DNA of 64,000 nucleotides from Streptomyces sp. NBC_00683 (GTDB lineage: Bacteria > Actinomycetota > Actinomycetes > Streptomycetales > Streptomycetaceae), in assembly GCF_036226745.1 (NCBI RefSeq), contig NZ_CP109013.1, positions 2,170,001 through 2,234,000 of the forward strand. Reading direction: 5' to 3'. Shown here in pieces: positions 1-10,113 of the stretch (the stretch's first letter is position 1; every line of letters starts with the position of its first letter). The notes under the pieces are model-generated. The model was not told the origin of the DNA, made no database searches, and was given only the letters and a program-made list of their open reading frames with translations. A program made the position numbers and the translations under genes.

Positions 1-582
1 TCAACTACGACCGCGATCGCCTCGGTTGACGCCTCCTCCCCGACATCGCGTCCCGGGTACCACCCGCCTCTCGTCAGCCACCCATCTACTTCTTCAACTG
101 TGGAAAGAACCGGCACAGTCGCCCTCGCCTACCTAACCGTGACACCGATCAACGGGAGTATTCTTGAGCACAATCGACAGGCCTCTTTGCAAACTCCGCC
201 GTTCCGATCTTTACGTTATCCCCATTTCTGTGCCTTGCAGTCGATTCGATACCAGCGCTACCTTGGCACCTTTGACGCATGGCGTTGCTGTAGTGACTGG
301 CGCTGGTGCCGGCCAGCTCCGCCTCGCCATACCGCTCGCACAGCCGCCGGGCCAGATCCATGGTCCTGGGGTTGTCCGTCGTGAAGGGCCCTACGTAACC
401 TCGACCCGGACGAGCAGGGTGGTGACCGATGAGGCACACCGTGTCCTTCGTGCACTTCCAAACAACTGGTGGGAAACACCCGTCATGCGCGACCGTTGGC
501 ACCCGCACGTCGCCTCCCTGGCGCAGTTGACTTCATAACCCCACAGGGGACTTCCCTGCCCGGCCCAACCCTCAGGACGAGC
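1..582. other. Gene-poor edge, no gene supported
   Basis: No convincing coding region is visible here. The stretch is less GC-biased than the rest, and none of its open frames shows the strong third-position GC bias of the neighbouring genes. One frame on the minus strand (149-508) has a short plausible patch but matches nothing I recognise, so it may be the remnant of a decayed gene. The last part holds the leader of the GH43 gene; a TTGACT hexamer at 527-532 could be a -35 box, but no good -10 follows. Confidence 0.4.
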
Positions 583-2121
583 ATGACGTTCTTCGACAAT
601 CCCGTGATCCCCGGCTTCAGCCCGGACCCGAGCATCTGCCGGGCTGGCGACGACTACTACGTGGCGACGTCCAGCTTCGAGTACGTACCCGGCGTGCCGC
701 TGTGGCACAGCCGCGACCTGGTGCACTGGAGGCTGATCGGGCACGCGCTGGACCGGCCCTCGCAGCTGGACCTGCCCGACACCGCCCCGTCCTCGACCGG
801 CGTGTACGCGCCCACGATCCGCTACCACGACGGCCTGTTCTGGTTGATCACGACCGTGGTGGCCGGCGGCGGCAACATCCTGGTGACCGCACAGGACCCC
901 GCGGGGCCGTGGTCGGACCCGGTCCCGGTCGGCATACCTGGCATCGACCCCGACCTGGCCTGGGACGAGGAGGGAAACTGCTGGTGCGTGTTCTCCTCGG
1001 AGGGGATCCGCGGGGTACGCATCGACCCGAAGACCGGCGACCTGCTGAGCGAACCGGTGGCGATGTGGTCGGGAAGCGGGCTGCAGTATCCCGAGGGGCC
1101 GCACCTGTACCGGATCGGCGACTGGTGGTACCTGCTGCTGTCCGAAGGCGGCACGGAACGCGGTCACGCACTGTCGGTGGCCCGGTCCCGGACGGTGCAG
1201 GGGCCGTTCGAGCCGCACCCCGCCAACCCCGTGCTGTCCCACCGCAGTACCGGCCACCCGGTGCAGAACACCGGCCACGGCGACCTGGTGCAGGCGCAGG
1301 ACGGCACCTGGTGGATGGTGCTGCTGGGTACCCGGCCGCGCGGTGACACACCGATGTACCACGGACTGGGCCGGGAGACGTTCCTGGTCCCGGTGCGCTG
1401 GGAGGACGAATGGCCGCTGCCGGGGCCGCTGGAACTGCACGCGGCCGCTCCGGCGCTGCCGCCGCAGCCCTGGCAGCACGAGCCGGAGCGGGACGACTTC
1501 GACTCCACCGCGCTCGCCCCTTCCTGGGTGACGCTCCGGCGGCACGACCCGGCGGCTGTCCGCCTCGACGAGCGGCCCGGCCACCTCGTTCTGCACGCCC
1601 GCGCGGACGGCCTCGACAAGCCCGGCGCCCTCTTCGTGGGACGGCGCCAGCGCGATCCCGACTGCAGCGCGCGCACCCTGGTCGGTGTCGACGAAGGCGG
1701 CCGTGCCGGGCTCACGGTACGCATGGACGAGGCTCACCACTACCAGGTGGAGACCGGCGAGGGCACGGTCCGCGCCGTGGCCAGGATCGGCCCGCTGCGC
1801 CAGACCGTCGCCGAACGGAGCCTGCCGCCGGGCCCCGTGACCCTGCGGATCGACGTCACCACCACCGACGTCCTGCCGCCCACCGTCACCGTTCGCCCCA
1901 CGGATCCGGAAGCCGCGGTCCCGCCCGGCCTGCGCGTCGGCGGCCCCGACACGCTCCGCCTGGGGTACGAGACGGCCGACGGCGACTTCGAGATCCTGGC
2001 CGAGCTCGACGGCCGCTACCTCACCACCGAGGTCGCCGGAGGCTTCACCGGCCGCGTCATCGGCATGTACGCCACCCGCGGCAGTGCGGCCTTCGACTGG
2101 TTCGAGTTGCGGCCTGCCTGA
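583..2121 (+). CDS. Glycoside hydrolase family 43 beta-xylosidase / arabinofuranosidase
   Basis: A 512-residue enzyme expected to release xylose or arabinose from short xylo-oligosaccharides inside the cell, as no signal peptide is present. The N-terminal five-bladed propeller carries the three GH43 acidic residues: the base Asp15 in NPVIPGFSPDPS, the modulating Asp122 in GIDPD, and the acid Glu171 in YPEGPHLY. From about residue 305 a beta-sandwich domain follows, as in XynB-type two-domain xylosidases. The ATG at 583 is preferred because AGGACGAG sits just upstream and the protein then begins immediately before the first blade; longer in-frame starts give an unlikely leader. The gene stands alone, with a hairpin after it. 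Substrate choice within GH43 cannot be read from sequence alone. Confidence 0.9.
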   Translation: MTFFDNPVIPGFSPDPSICRAGDDYYVATSSFEYVPGVPLWHSRDLVHWRLIGHALDRPSQLDLPDTAPSSTGVYAPTIRYHDGLFWLITTVVAGGGNILVTAQDPAGPWSDPVPVGIPGIDPDLAWDEEGNCWCVFSSEGIRGVRIDPKTGDLLSEPVAMWSGSGLQYPEGPHLYRIGDWWYLLLSEGGTERGHALSVARSRTVQGPFEPHPANPVLSHRSTGHPVQNTGHGDLVQAQDGTWWMVLLGTRPRGDTPMYHGLGRETFLVPVRWEDEWPLPGPLELHAAAPALPPQPWQHEPERDDFDSTALAPSWVTLRRHDPAAVRLDERPGHLVLHARADGLDKPGALFVGRRQRDPDCSARTLVGVDEGGRAGLTVRMDEAHHYQVETGEGTVRAVARIGPLRQTVAERSLPPGPVTLRIDVTTTDVLPPTVTVRPTDPEAAVPPGLRVGGPDTLRLGYETADGDFEILAELDGRYLTTEVAGGFTGRVIGMYATRGSAAFDWFELRPA

Positions 2122-2133
2122 CGGACCACCCCC

Positions 2134-2170
2134 CGCGGCCCGGCTTCCGCCTCGGCGGGATCGGGCCGCG
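2134..2170 (+). terminator. Hairpin after the GH43 gene
   Basis: Nine-base arms CGCGGCCCG (2134-2142) and CGGGCCGCG (2162-2170) flank a loop that can itself pair. It begins 13 nt after the xylosidase stop. No U-run follows, as is usual in streptomycetes. Confidence 0.55.
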
Positions 2171-2316
2171 CAGGGCGGCCGGACGCCGGGGGCACGGATG
2201 GCGCACCACATGTTGCCGCCCCGATGACTCGAGGAAAGGCTGAGCCGAATGTCCCCCGGGTCCCAGCGAGCGCGGACGGGCCCGCGCCGGTCGCGGCGGA
2301 CGGAAGGAGCGATGCC

Positions 2317-2613
2317 ATGAGGGTCATGTTGCGGGCGTGGATGGACACACAGATCTCGAACGAAGCCGTCAAGAACGGCAGTCTGCAGAAGATCATGCAG
2401 TCGATGGCCGAACAGCTCAAGCCGGAGGCGGCCTACTTCGGCCCGGGCGACGGCGGGCGCTGTTGCACCTTCGTCTTCGACATGCAGGACAGCTCACAGC
2501 TGCCCAGCATCGCTGAGCCGCTCTTCGAGGGACTCGGTGCGAGGATCGAGATCCAGCCGGTGATGAACAGCGAGGACCTGCAGAAGGGCCTCGCCGCGGT
2601 GAACCGGGGCTGA
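2317..2613 (+). CDS. Small conserved-looking protein, unknown function
   Basis: A 98-residue protein with no signal peptide or membrane segment. It opens with a hydrophobic strand (MRVMLRAWMDT), then an amphipathic helix, and has two more predicted strands around CCTFVFDMQD and ARIEIQPVMN. That strand-helix pattern suggests a ferredoxin-like or dimeric alpha/beta-barrel fold, but this is inference only. The ATG at 2317 follows GGAAGGAG at the right distance; an in-frame ATG at 2224 would add a disordered leader and is less likely. It appears to be transcribed alone. I do not recognise the family. Confidence 0.7.
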   Translation: MRVMLRAWMDTQISNEAVKNGSLQKIMQSMAEQLKPEAAYFGPGDGGRCCTFVFDMQDSSQLPSIAEPLFEGLGARIEIQPVMNSEDLQKGLAAVNRG

Positions 2614-2661
2614 CCGCTTCCGCCCCGGCAGCCCGCTCGCACCGCAGCGCAGCCTCGGCCG

Positions 2662-2687
2662 TCCCGATGCCCTCCCCGGCATCGGGA
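2662..2687 (+). promoter_or_regulatory. Hairpin abutting the acetyltransferase ribosome-binding site
   Basis: A perfect inverted repeat, TCCCGATGCC (2662-2671) and GGCATCGGGA (2678-2687), with a 6-nt loop. The right arm runs into GGGATGGA, the probable ribosome-binding site of the gene starting at 2695. The structure could end transcription from the small gene upstream or mask translation of the acetyltransferase. Confidence 0.45.
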
Positions 2688-2694
2688 TGGAAGC

Positions 2695-3252
2695 ATGCCG
2701 TGCATGGAACAGCCTGCCGAGACCCTCGCCTTCGACCAGGTCGAGCTGCGCCGGTGGCGCGCGAGCGACGTCGAGACCTTGAACCGCGTGGTCACCGAAT
2801 CGCTCCCCCACCTGCTTCCGTGGATGCCCTGGGCGTCCACCTACGACCACACCACGATCGCCGACTACCTGACTCGCAGCGAGGGCGAGTGGGAGTCCGG
2901 CCAGGCCTACAGCTATGCGATCACTTCAGGCGGTGCGGTGATCGGCAGTTGCGGCCTCATGCGGCGGATCGGCACCGGCGGGCTGGAGATCGGCTACTGG
3001 CTCCACCCGGGGTGGACCGGGCGGGGCCTCGCCACCATGGCCGCTGCCGCCCTCCTCCGGCAGGGTTTCGCCCTGCCGGAGATCGATCGGATAGAGATCC
3101 ACCACGATGCGGCGAACCGGGCGAGCGAAGCCGTCCCCCGCCGTCTGGGTTTCACCGAGATCGAGCGTGCGCCGGTTCCCGGCGGGCCGGATACGCAGAG
3201 CGAGTCGGGGATCAACGTGATCTGGCGCATCCAGCCCTCTGCCGCGCCCTGA
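2695..3252 (+). CDS. GNAT family N-acetyltransferase (RimJ/RimL type)
   Basis: A 185-residue cytosolic acyltransferase that should move an acetyl group from acetyl-CoA to an amine. The family layout is clear: an N-terminal LRRWRASDVETL segment, the beta-4 strand IGYWLHPGW followed by the pyrophosphate-binding turn TGRGLAT (about residues 103-112), then DRIEIHHDAANRAS and the beta-6/7 region RRLGFTEIE typical of ribosomal-protein acetyltransferase relatives. The substrate is not predictable. A second ATG lies three codons on (2704) and may be the real start; GGATGGA precedes 2695. Confidence 0.85.
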   Translation: MPCMEQPAETLAFDQVELRRWRASDVETLNRVVTESLPHLLPWMPWASTYDHTTIADYLTRSEGEWESGQAYSYAITSGGAVIGSCGLMRRIGTGGLEIGYWLHPGWTGRGLATMAAAALLRQGFALPEIDRIEIHHDAANRASEAVPRRLGFTEIERAPVPGGPDTQSESGINVIWRIQPSAAP

Positions 3253-3636
3253 AAGTGGCCCGCGCCGGCGGAGCGGCATCGGGCGGCGAGGGCACGGTCG
3301 GTAGCGGGCCCGGCGACCGGTGAGAGTCAACTCGCCTGTTTTCAAGTCAATTTGACGGACAATCACATGGCCCTGAACTGGGCGCACATGGCCTGACCTC
3401 CACCCGGCCGCAAGCGCTTGCCCAAAGCCACCAGACCCCAACAACTACGCACAGACCCCGAGATCCGCTCCGGAATGCCGCGGAGCCGGGCGCTCCGCCG
3501 GTGTCTGAACTTCACGAGAACTCCAGCGAAATGGCACGTGTGTGGATATCGTGCACCGAGCGAGGGCGCATCCGTCAGTCCATGGGATCGGCGGATGCGT
3601 CCCGTTTGTGGGGATGCAACTGTGGCTGGGGGGTTC
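3253..3636 (+). promoter_or_regulatory. Leader region of the polysaccharide locus with two palindromes
   Basis: This 384-nt stretch holds no convincing gene. It has GTCAA-T-TTGAC at 3346-3356, whose right half doubles as a TTGACG -35 candidate (3352-3357), and a perfect 12-mer palindrome GCAAGCGCTTGC at 3410-3421, of the kind bound by LacI-type repressors. It overlaps the 11-mer TTGCCCAAAGC, which recurs between fcl and gmd. No clear -10 is visible. Confidence 0.35.
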
Positions 3637-5184
3637 ATGGGGCATGTCGAAATACCTGAATCAGACATATCCGGGCCGGTGGGACTGGCGGGCGCACCAC
3701 GGCCGCGTACCGCTGCGTCCCGGAACCGCACGGCGGCTCTCGAACAGTTGTGGAGAGCTCCGACCGCACAGCGCGACGACGCGGACCGCCCGCGGACGAA
3801 GAAGAAGCCGGGCCGGCGCCTGCCGCTCCTGGTCCTGACCGACGCGCTGGGGCTCGGTATTCCGGCCTGGCTCGTCCTGAGCGCCGCCGATCAGCCGCGA
3901 CCACTGATCATCGGCGCCCTGACGACACTCGTGTGGACCGGGGTGCGCCTGGCGCGCGGCCGGTACACGGACCGGCTGCCGGCGGACTCCGGTGGGGCGC
4001 CCGGTGCGGTCGGCGACTGGCTGGTGCTCGTCGGAGTGCTCGCCGTGCTGTGTGCGGCGGCGGGCGGATCCCTCGACCCGGCGACCGCGGTCCTGGCGCT
4101 GGTGCCCGGCCTGGCCGTGACCGTGCTCGCCTCGGGACTGCGGGGCAGGCCCGGTTCCACCCGCCACCGGCAGGCGTCACGCCGGGTGCTGGTGGTCGGC
4201 GGGGCCGCGGGGGTGGACCGGGCGGTGACCCTGCTCAGCTCCCGTACGGACCACCTGTACACGGTGGCGGCCGCCGTTCCGGTGGGACCTGCGCAGCTGA
4301 GCTGCGACACACCGGTACCGGGGCGGCTCGCCCCGGAGCCGGCGGACGACGACGTGTCCACGGTGCTCGGCGGTGCCTTCGCCCATGATGCGGACCTCGT
4401 ACTCGTGGTGCCCGGGCCGCAATTCGGCGACGAGAGGCTGCGCCCGCTGTCGTGGGGCCTGCACGACAGCGGGCTCGCGCTCTGCGTGCTCTCGGAACTG
4501 TCGGGCGTCTCGGCGAGCCGCGTGCGGCCCTCCGACGCCGCCGGGCTGACCCTGCTGCACATCGCGCCTCCGCTGCGGCACGGTCCGCAGCCCTGGCTCA
4601 AGACCGTGGTGGACCGGAGCGGTGCCGCGCTCGGACTGCTGGTGCTGGCCCCGCTGTTGTTCGTGGTCGCCCTGGCGGTCCGGTTCTCGTCACCCGGCCC
4701 GGTGTTCCACCGCCAGATCCGGCACGGACGGCACAGCAGGCCCTTCACCATGTGGAAGTTCCGCACGATGGTGGCGGATGCGGAGACCCGTAAGGCGCAG
4801 CTCACCGGGGCGAACGAGAGTGAAGGCCCGATGTTCAAGATGCGCCGCGACCCGAGGGTGACCCGGATCGGCCATGCGCTGCGCCGGACCTCCATCGATG
4901 AACTCCCGCAGCTTCTCAACGTGCTACGGGGTGACATGTCCCTGGTAGGTCCGCGCCCGCCGCTGCCCGAGGAGGTGTCGCGTTACGACGAGCGTGAGCG
5001 GCGCCGGCTCGCGGTGAAGCCGGGGCTGACCGGCCTGTGGCAGGTCAGCGGGCGCTCGGACCTCTCGTGGCAGGAGACCGTGTCGCTGGACCTCTGGTAC
5101 GTCGACAACTGGTCGGTGGTCACGGACATGGGGCTCCTCGCCCGTACGGTGCGGGCCGTCACCGACGGCCGCGGGGCGTACTGA
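3637..5184 (+). CDS. Polyprenyl-phosphate sugar-1-phosphate transferase (initiating enzyme of EPS)
   Basis: A 515-residue membrane enzyme expected to load the first sugar phosphate from a nucleotide sugar onto undecaprenyl phosphate. About four hydrophobic segments lie between residues 62 and 168. A nucleotide-binding-like region begins with VLVVGGAAG near 184-192. The C-terminal catalytic domain (about 321-515) opens with the family's membrane helix at 330-350, then FRTM at 375-378, RRTSIDELPQLLNVL around 416-430, and DMSLVGPRP and KPGLTGLWQVSGR further on. These are the marks of the WbaP/CpsE class. The ATG at 3637 follows GCTGGGGGG; upstream in-frame starts give an unlikely leader. It is the first gene of the polysaccharide locus. 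Which sugar it transfers is unknown. Confidence 0.92.
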   Translation: MGHVEIPESDISGPVGLAGAPRPRTAASRNRTAALEQLWRAPTAQRDDADRPRTKKKPGRRLPLLVLTDALGLGIPAWLVLSAADQPRPLIIGALTTLVWTGVRLARGRYTDRLPADSGGAPGAVGDWLVLVGVLAVLCAAAGGSLDPATAVLALVPGLAVTVLASGLRGRPGSTRHRQASRRVLVVGGAAGVDRAVTLLSSRTDHLYTVAAAVPVGPAQLSCDTPVPGRLAPEPADDDVSTVLGGAFAHDADLVLVVPGPQFGDERLRPLSWGLHDSGLALCVLSELSGVSASRVRPSDAAGLTLLHIAPPLRHGPQPWLKTVVDRSGAALGLLVLAPLLFVVALAVRFSSPGPVFHRQIRHGRHSRPFTMWKFRTMVADAETRKAQLTGANESEGPMFKMRRDPRVTRIGHALRRTSIDELPQLLNVLRGDMSLVGPRPPLPEEVSRYDERERRRLAVKPGLTGLWQVSGRSDLSWQETVSLDLWYVDNWSVVTDMGLLARTVRAVTDGRGAY

Positions 5185-5234
5185 TCGCGATGGAGGAACT
5201 CGGACGAGGAGCCCATGGGTGCCGGGCGGGGCGG

Positions 5235-6206
5235 TCAGCCCTGCCCGAGCCACCAGGCGTAGGTGCGGGCGATGCCGTCGCGCAGGGGGATCTGCGGCTT
5301 GAAACCGAGGGAGGAGAGCCGGGACACGTCGAGGAGCTTGCGCGGGGTGCCGTCCGGCTTCGAGGTGTCCCAGCCGATGCTCCCCTGATACTCCGTCACA
5401 TCCCGTACGGTCTCGGCGAGTTCCCTGATGGTCAGGTCCTCGCCGCAGCCGATGTTGACCGGCTCGTCCCCGTCGTAGGACTCCAGCAGCCGCACACAGG
5501 CCGCGGCGAGGTCGTCGACGTGCAGGAATTCACGGCGGGGGGTGCCGGAGCCCCACAGGGTGACCTCGGGCGCACCGTCCCTCTTCGCCTCGTGGAACCG
5601 GCGGATCAGGGCGGGCAGGACGTGCGAGGTCTCCAGGGCGAAGTTGTCACCGGGACCGTAGAGGTTGGTGGGCATGGCGCTGATGAACGAGGCGCCGTAC
5701 TGCCGGCGGTAGGACTGGACCTGCACGATTCCGGCGATCTTGGCCAGCGCGTAGGCCTCGTTGGTCGGCTCCAGCGGGCCGGTGAGCAGCGAGTCCTCGC
5801 GGATCGGCTGCGGGGCGTGCTTGGGGTAGATGCAGGACGAGCCGAGGAAGAGCAGCCGCTCCGTCCCCGCCGCGTGCGCCCCGGCGATCACGCTGAGCTG
5901 GATGCGCAGGTTGTCCTCCAGGAACTGCACCGGCCAGGTGCTGTTGGCCATGATCCCGCCCACTTTGGCGGCGGCCAGTACGACGACGTCCGGACGGGCG
6001 TCGCGCAGGAACGCCTCGGTCGGTGCCGCGTCACGCAGATCGAGGTCGCCGCGGTCACGGGTGACCACCTCGTGGCCGTCGGCGGTGAGGCGGCGCACCA
6101 GCGCCGAGCCGACGAGACCGCGGTGCCCCGCGACGAATATGCGGGAGCCGGGGCGTAGGAGGGGGCGGACGGATTCCTGGGGCGGGCCGGGGATATCGGT
6201 CGTCAT
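5235..6206 (-). CDS. fcl: GDP-L-fucose synthase
   Basis: A 323-residue extended short-chain dehydrogenase that epimerises and reduces GDP-4-keto-6-deoxymannose to GDP-L-fucose with NADPH. The Rossmann turn GHRGLVGSA lies near residue 25. The catalytic Ser-Tyr-Lys set is in GSSCIYP and in YALAK, and the fucose-synthase signature NLYGPGDNF follows. The ATG at 6206 places the nucleotide-binding fold where family members have it. It is transcribed away from gmd, with which it shares a 113-nt spacer and the pathway. Expected to be cytosolic. Confidence 0.94.
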   Translation of the reverse strand: MTTDIPGPPQESVRPLLRPGSRIFVAGHRGLVGSALVRRLTADGHEVVTRDRGDLDLRDAAPTEAFLRDARPDVVVLAAAKVGGIMANSTWPVQFLEDNLRIQLSVIAGAHAAGTERLLFLGSSCIYPKHAPQPIREDSLLTGPLEPTNEAYALAKIAGIVQVQSYRRQYGASFISAMPTNLYGPGDNFALETSHVLPALIRRFHEAKRDGAPEVTLWGSGTPRREFLHVDDLAAACVRLLESYDGDEPVNIGCGEDLTIRELAETVRDVTEYQGSIGWDTSKPDGTPRKLLDVSRLSSLGFKPQIPLRDGIARTYAWWLGQG

Positions 6207-6319
6207 GGCTCGGATTGTGCCAGCAGCACCGCGTCCGGGTGAGCTTTTGCCCAAAGCGCTCAGATGTTGATATTTCGGTGAACCAACCGCCCATCGGGCG
6301 ACCACAGAAGGGGGGAGTC
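6207..6319. promoter_or_regulatory. Divergent fcl/gmd promoter region
   Basis: This 113-nt spacer should carry promoters for both fucose genes. It contains TTGCCCAAAGC near 6247-6257, the same 11-mer found at 3419-3429 in front of the initiating transferase, followed by an AT-rich stretch (TGTTGATATTT). GGGGGGAG just before 6320 is the gmd ribosome-binding site. Confidence 0.45.
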
Positions 6320-7333
6320 ATGGCGAAGTCCGCACTCATCACCGGCGTGACCGGTCAGGACGGTTCGTACCTGGCGGAGCTGTTGCTCGAGAAGGGGTAC
6401 ACGGTCCACGGTCTGATACGCAGATCGTCGAGCTTCAACACGGAGCGGATAGACCACATCTACCAGGGTCCCGAGGAGGCGAATCGTTCGTTCGTCCTCC
6501 ACCACGCCGATCTGTCCGACGGCGTCGCCCTGGTGAACCTGCTGCGTGACATCCGCCCCGACGAGGTCTACAACCTGGGCGCGCAGTCGCACGTCCGGGT
6601 CTCGTTCGACGCGCCCCTGTACACCGGGGACGTCACGGGTCTCGGCACCATGCGGCTTCTGGAAGCGGTCCGCGCCAGCGGGATCGACACCCGCATCTAC
6701 CAGGCTTCGTCGTCCGAGATGTTCGGCGCCAGCCCGCCCCCGCAGAACGAGAGCACCCCCTTCCACCCGCGCAGCCCGTACAGCGTGGCCAAGGTGTACG
6801 GGTACTGGGCGACGGTCAACTACCGCGAGGCGTACGACATGTTCGCCGTCAACGGGATCCTGTTCAACCACGAGTCCCCGCGCCGCGGCGAGACCTTCGT
6901 GACCCGCAAGATCACCCGCGGGGTGGCGCGCATCAAGGCCGGACTCCAGGACCGGCTGCATCTGGGCAACCTCGACGCCGTACGGGACTGGGGGTACGCG
7001 CCCGAGTACGTGGAAGCGATGTGGCGGATGCTGCAGTGCGACACCCCGGACGACTACGTGGTGGCCACCGGCGTGGGGGTCAGCGTCCGGCAGTTCGTCG
7101 AGTACGCCTTCGAGCACGCGGGCCTCGACTGGGCCGAGTACGTGCGCTACGACCCCAAGTACGAGCGTCCCAGCGAGGTCGACGCACTGATCGGTGACGC
7201 CTCCAAGGCGGAGGAACTGCTGGGCTGGAAGCCCGAGGTGAAGTCGCAGGAGCTGGCCAGGATCATGGTCGACGCGGACATCCGGCTGCTGACCGACCAG
7301 CTCACGGGTGCGGCCGTGCGGGTGGACCGATGA
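6320..7333 (+). CDS. gmd: GDP-mannose 4,6-dehydratase
   Basis: A 337-residue enzyme that converts GDP-D-mannose to GDP-4-keto-6-deoxymannose, the step before Fcl. The N-terminus [10 protein letters not shown] is the family's dinucleotide-binding signature. [22 protein letters not shown] and [10 protein letters not shown] carry the conserved substrate and catalytic residues, and [20 protein letters not shown] is diagnostic for Gmd. Length is normal for the family. It heads a translationally coupled run: its stop overlaps the next gene's ATG by 4 nt. Mannose activation genes (manB, manC) are not in this window and must lie elsewhere. Confidence 0.95.
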   Translation: MAKSALITGVTGQDGSYLAELLLEKGYTVHGLIRRSSSFNTERIDHIYQGPEEANRSFVLHHADLSDGVALVNLLRDIRPDEVYNLGAQSHVRVSFDAPLYTGDVTGLGTMRLLEAVRASGIDTRIYQASSSEMFGASPPPQNESTPFHPRSPYSVAKVYGYWATVNYREAYDMFAVNGILFNHESPRRGETFVTRKITRGVARIKAGLQDRLHLGNLDAVRDWGYAPEYVEAMWRMLQCDTPDDYVVATGVGVSVRQFVEYAFEHAGLDWAEYVRYDPKYERPSEVDALIGDASKAEELLGWKPEVKSQELARIMVDADIRLLTDQLTGAAVRVDR

Positions 7334-10113
7334 GAGGGCCAGGACGCCTCAGACGGACCCGGAGCGCCGTGTTCGCGGCGGTTCTCGCCCTCGGTGCGGG
7401 TGCGCTCGGCGCGGGCGCCGCTCCCCCTGCGGCCGCGCTGACCCCGCCGGTCGGCTTCACGGCCGACCACCTCTCCACGTACCAGACCAACGGCATCGTC
7501 TGGTCGCTCGCCGAGGCGAACGGCGTGGTCTACGCGGGCGGTACGTTCTCCAACGTCCGCCCGGCCGGCTCCCCCGCGGGCAGCAACACGACGCCCGCCG
7601 TGAACTTCGCCGCGTTCGACGCGGCCACCGGGGCGCCCACCGGCTGCTCGCTCTCCTTCACCCGCAGCGGCGGGACCGCCACGGTCCGGGCCCTCGCGGT
7701 CTCCGCGGACAGGGCCACGCTGTACGCGGGTGGCTACTTCAACGCCGTCAACGGGACGGCCGCGAACGGCCTGGTCGCGATCAACACCGCGACCTGTCAG
7801 CTGCGTCCGGGATTCTCTCCCGACTTCGGTGCGACGGTGCGCGCCCTGGACGTCGCCGCGAACGGCACGGTCTACGCGGGAGGTGACTTCCAGACGGTCA
7901 ACGGCCAGACGCGGCGCTACTTCGGCGCGGTCACCGCCACGGGCGCCCTGACCGCGTGGAACCCCGACGCGGACGAGCCCGGCCGGGCGCTGAAGGTGAC
8001 CCCCGACGGGGCGAGTGTGCTCATCGGCGGCGACTTCTTCACCGTCGGCGGCGCCGCGTCGCACGCTCTCGCGGTGACGAGCGCCTCATCGGGTGCGCCG
8101 ACCCGCGCCTACACCGGCAACTTCATCCCGTCGTCCGCGGTGATCAAGGACATCGTCACGGACGCCGCCTCCGACGGCTGGTACGTCGCGGGCGAGGGGG
8201 CCGGGGGTTCGTCGTTCGACGGCAGGCTCGCCCTGGGCCTCGACGACTTCGAGCAGCGGTGGCGGGACACCTGCCAGGGTGCGACCCAGGCGCTGCGCGT
8301 CTACCAGGGGGTGCTGTACGCGGGCAGTCACGTCCATGACTGCTCGTCCATGGGCGGCTTCCCCAACCAGGTCCGCAAGCACCTCACCGCCCAGTCCGTC
8401 GACGACCCGGCGCTGCTGGGCTGGCTCCCGGACACCAATGACGGCATCGGGGAGCCGGTCGGGCCCCGGGCCCTGACCGTCGCCTCGCGCGGCGGCCGCG
8501 ACTTCCTCTGGGTGGGCGGCGAGTTCACCACGGTCAACGGGGTGTCCCAGCAGGCGCTGACGCGGTTCGCCAACACTCCCGACACGGGTGCGCCCGCCGC
8601 TCCGGCCGTGAGTGTGTCCGCACCGCGGGCCGGAGAGGTGAAGGTCCGCTGGCGTTCGAGCCTGGACCTGGACGACAGCCTGCTGACCTACCGGGTCTAC
8701 CGCGACGGCGGCGCGACTCCCGTCCACACCGCGACCGGTTCCTCGCTCTTCTTCAGCCGGCCGCAGCTGACCTTCACCGACACGAACGTGGTGGCGGGCA
8801 GGACGTACTCGTACCGGATCACGGCGAGCGACGGGACCAACACCAGCGGGCTGTCCGCCGCCGCCTCGGTGACGGCCGCCGCCTCGGCCTCCCCGTACCA
8901 GGAGAAGGTGCTCGCCGACGGCGCCGGCCTGTACTGGCGCTACGACGAGGCGGGCGGTGCCTTCGCGGCGGACGCCTCGCCCGACGACAACTCAGGGGTG
9001 TACATGAACGCCCCCACGTACCGCTCCGCACCGTCCGCGGTGGCCGGCTCGGCGGCGCTCTCCCTCAACGGCGTCGACGAGTACGTCTACAGCGACCGCT
9101 TGCACCGGTACACCTCGCCCACGCCGTACTCGATCGAGACATGGTTCCGGACGACCTCCACGACGGGCGGACGGATCATCGGCTACGGCAGCAACATCGG
9201 GACCGCGCAGGGCCAGACCAGCGGCACCTCCGACAAGCTGCTGTACCTGACGGACAACGGGCGCCTCGCGTTCGGCGTCCAGTCCGGCAACAGCAGCACC
9301 CGGCCCACCATCACCACGGCGGGCACGTACAACGACGGTTCCTGGCACCACGCCGTCGCGACCCAGGGGCCGTCCGGCATGGTCCTGTACGTGGACGGGG
9401 CGGCCGTCGGCACGAACGCGGCCACCGGCAACCGCTCGTACAACGGTTACTGGCGGGTGGGCGGGGACGCCATGAACAACGCCTGGCCGAACCGGCCCAC
9501 GAGCACCTATTTCGCCGGACAGGTCGACGAGACCGCGGTCTATCCGACGGCGCTCACCGCCGCCCAGGTCGCCGCGCACCACGCGCTGGCGGACACCCCG
9601 CCCGGCCCCGGCGACACCACGCTGAGCGTCCCACCGGACGAGGACGCGTACGTCAACAGCGTGTCGGCGAACACGAACTACAACGACAGCCAGCTAGCCT
9701 CCCGGGGCACCACGGCCTATCTGAGCTATCTGCGGTTCACCGTTCCGCCGGCCCCGTCCGGCCAGGTGCTCAAGAGCGCCCGACTCGCCTTCCGCACGTC
9801 GTCGGACTCGACGGCGGGATCCCTGGACAGCCACAGCGTCGTGCCGGTCACCGGCACGTGGACCGAGTCGACGGTCACCTACAACACCCGGCCGGCGCTC
9901 GCCGCGACCGTGCTGGGGACCATCACCGGCGCTACCTCGGTCTCCACCGACGACACGGTGGAGCTGAACGCGTCCGCACTGGGCGGGGCCCTGGGCTCCG
10001 TCTACTCACTCGCCCTCACCAGCAGCGGGACGGACAGTCTCCGCATCTGGTCGGGCGAGGCAGGAACCGCGGCCTACCGGCCGCAGCTCGTTCTCACCTT
10101 CGGAGCTGAATGA
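7330..10113 (+). CDS. Secreted propeller/Fn3/LamG/DNRLRE protein, copy 1
   Basis: A 927-residue exported protein with no recognised catalytic site. A signal peptide (about 1-36) ends near AAPPAAA. Residues 40-415 hold repeated VYAGGxF-xxVNG units, a delta-60-like beta-propeller. About 419-515 is a fibronectin type III domain, about 522-755 a LamG/concanavalin-like domain ([21 protein letters not shown]), and about 763-927 a DNRLRE (CBM96-type) domain ([20 protein letters not shown]). Such domains bind glycans or build extracellular fibres. The ATGA overlap with gmd couples it to GDP-fucose synthesis, suggesting that it binds or organises the fucose-containing polymer. There is no sortase motif. 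It is a close paralogue of the next gene. Confidence 0.85.
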   Translation: MRGPGRLRRTRSAVFAAVLALGAGALGAGAAPPAAALTPPVGFTADHLSTYQTNGIVWSLAEANGVVYAGGTFSNVRPAGSPAGSNTTPAVNFAAFDAATGAPTGCSLSFTRSGGTATVRALAVSADRATLYAGGYFNAVNGTAANGLVAINTATCQLRPGFSPDFGATVRALDVAANGTVYAGGDFQTVNGQTRRYFGAVTATGALTAWNPDADEPGRALKVTPDGASVLIGGDFFTVGGAASHALAVTSASSGAPTRAYTGNFIPSSAVIKDIVTDAASDGWYVAGEGAGGSSFDGRLALGLDDFEQRWRDTCQGATQALRVYQGVLYAGSHVHDCSSMGGFPNQVRKHLTAQSVDDPALLGWLPDTNDGIGEPVGPRALTVASRGGRDFLWVGGEFTTVNGVSQQALTRFANTPDTGAPAAPAVSVSAPRAGEVKVRWRSSLDLDDSLLTYRVYRDGGATPVHTATGSSLFFSRPQLTFTDTNVVAGRTYSYRITASDGTNTSGLSAAASVTAAASASPYQEKVLADGAGLYWRYDEAGGAFAADASPDDNSGVYMNAPTYRSAPSAVAGSAALSLNGVDEYVYSDRLHRYTSPTPYSIETWFRTTSTTGGRIIGYGSNIGTAQGQTSGTSDKLLYLTDNGRLAFGVQSGNSSTRPTITTAGTYNDGSWHHAVATQGPSGMVLYVDGAAVGTNAATGNRSYNGYWRVGGDAMNNAWPNRPTSTYFAGQVDETAVYPTALTAAQVAAHHALADTPPGPGDTTLSVPPDEDAYVNSVSANTNYNDSQLASRGTTAYLSYLRFTVPPAPSGQVLKSARLAFRTSSDSTAGSLDSHSVVPVTGTWTESTVTYNTRPALAATVLGTITGATSVSTDDTVELNASALGGALGSVYSLALTSSGTDSLRIWSGEAGTAAYRPQLVLTFGAE

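Noticed and set aside
391..2211. Open frame of about 600 codons on the minus strand across the GH43 gene
   Set aside because: It opposes a gene with all three GH43 catalytic residues and has no recognisable domain.
3418..3636. Upstream in-frame ATG for the sugar transferase
   Set aside because: The extra 73 codons have no hydrophobic or family content, and a good ribosome-binding site precedes the ATG at 3637.
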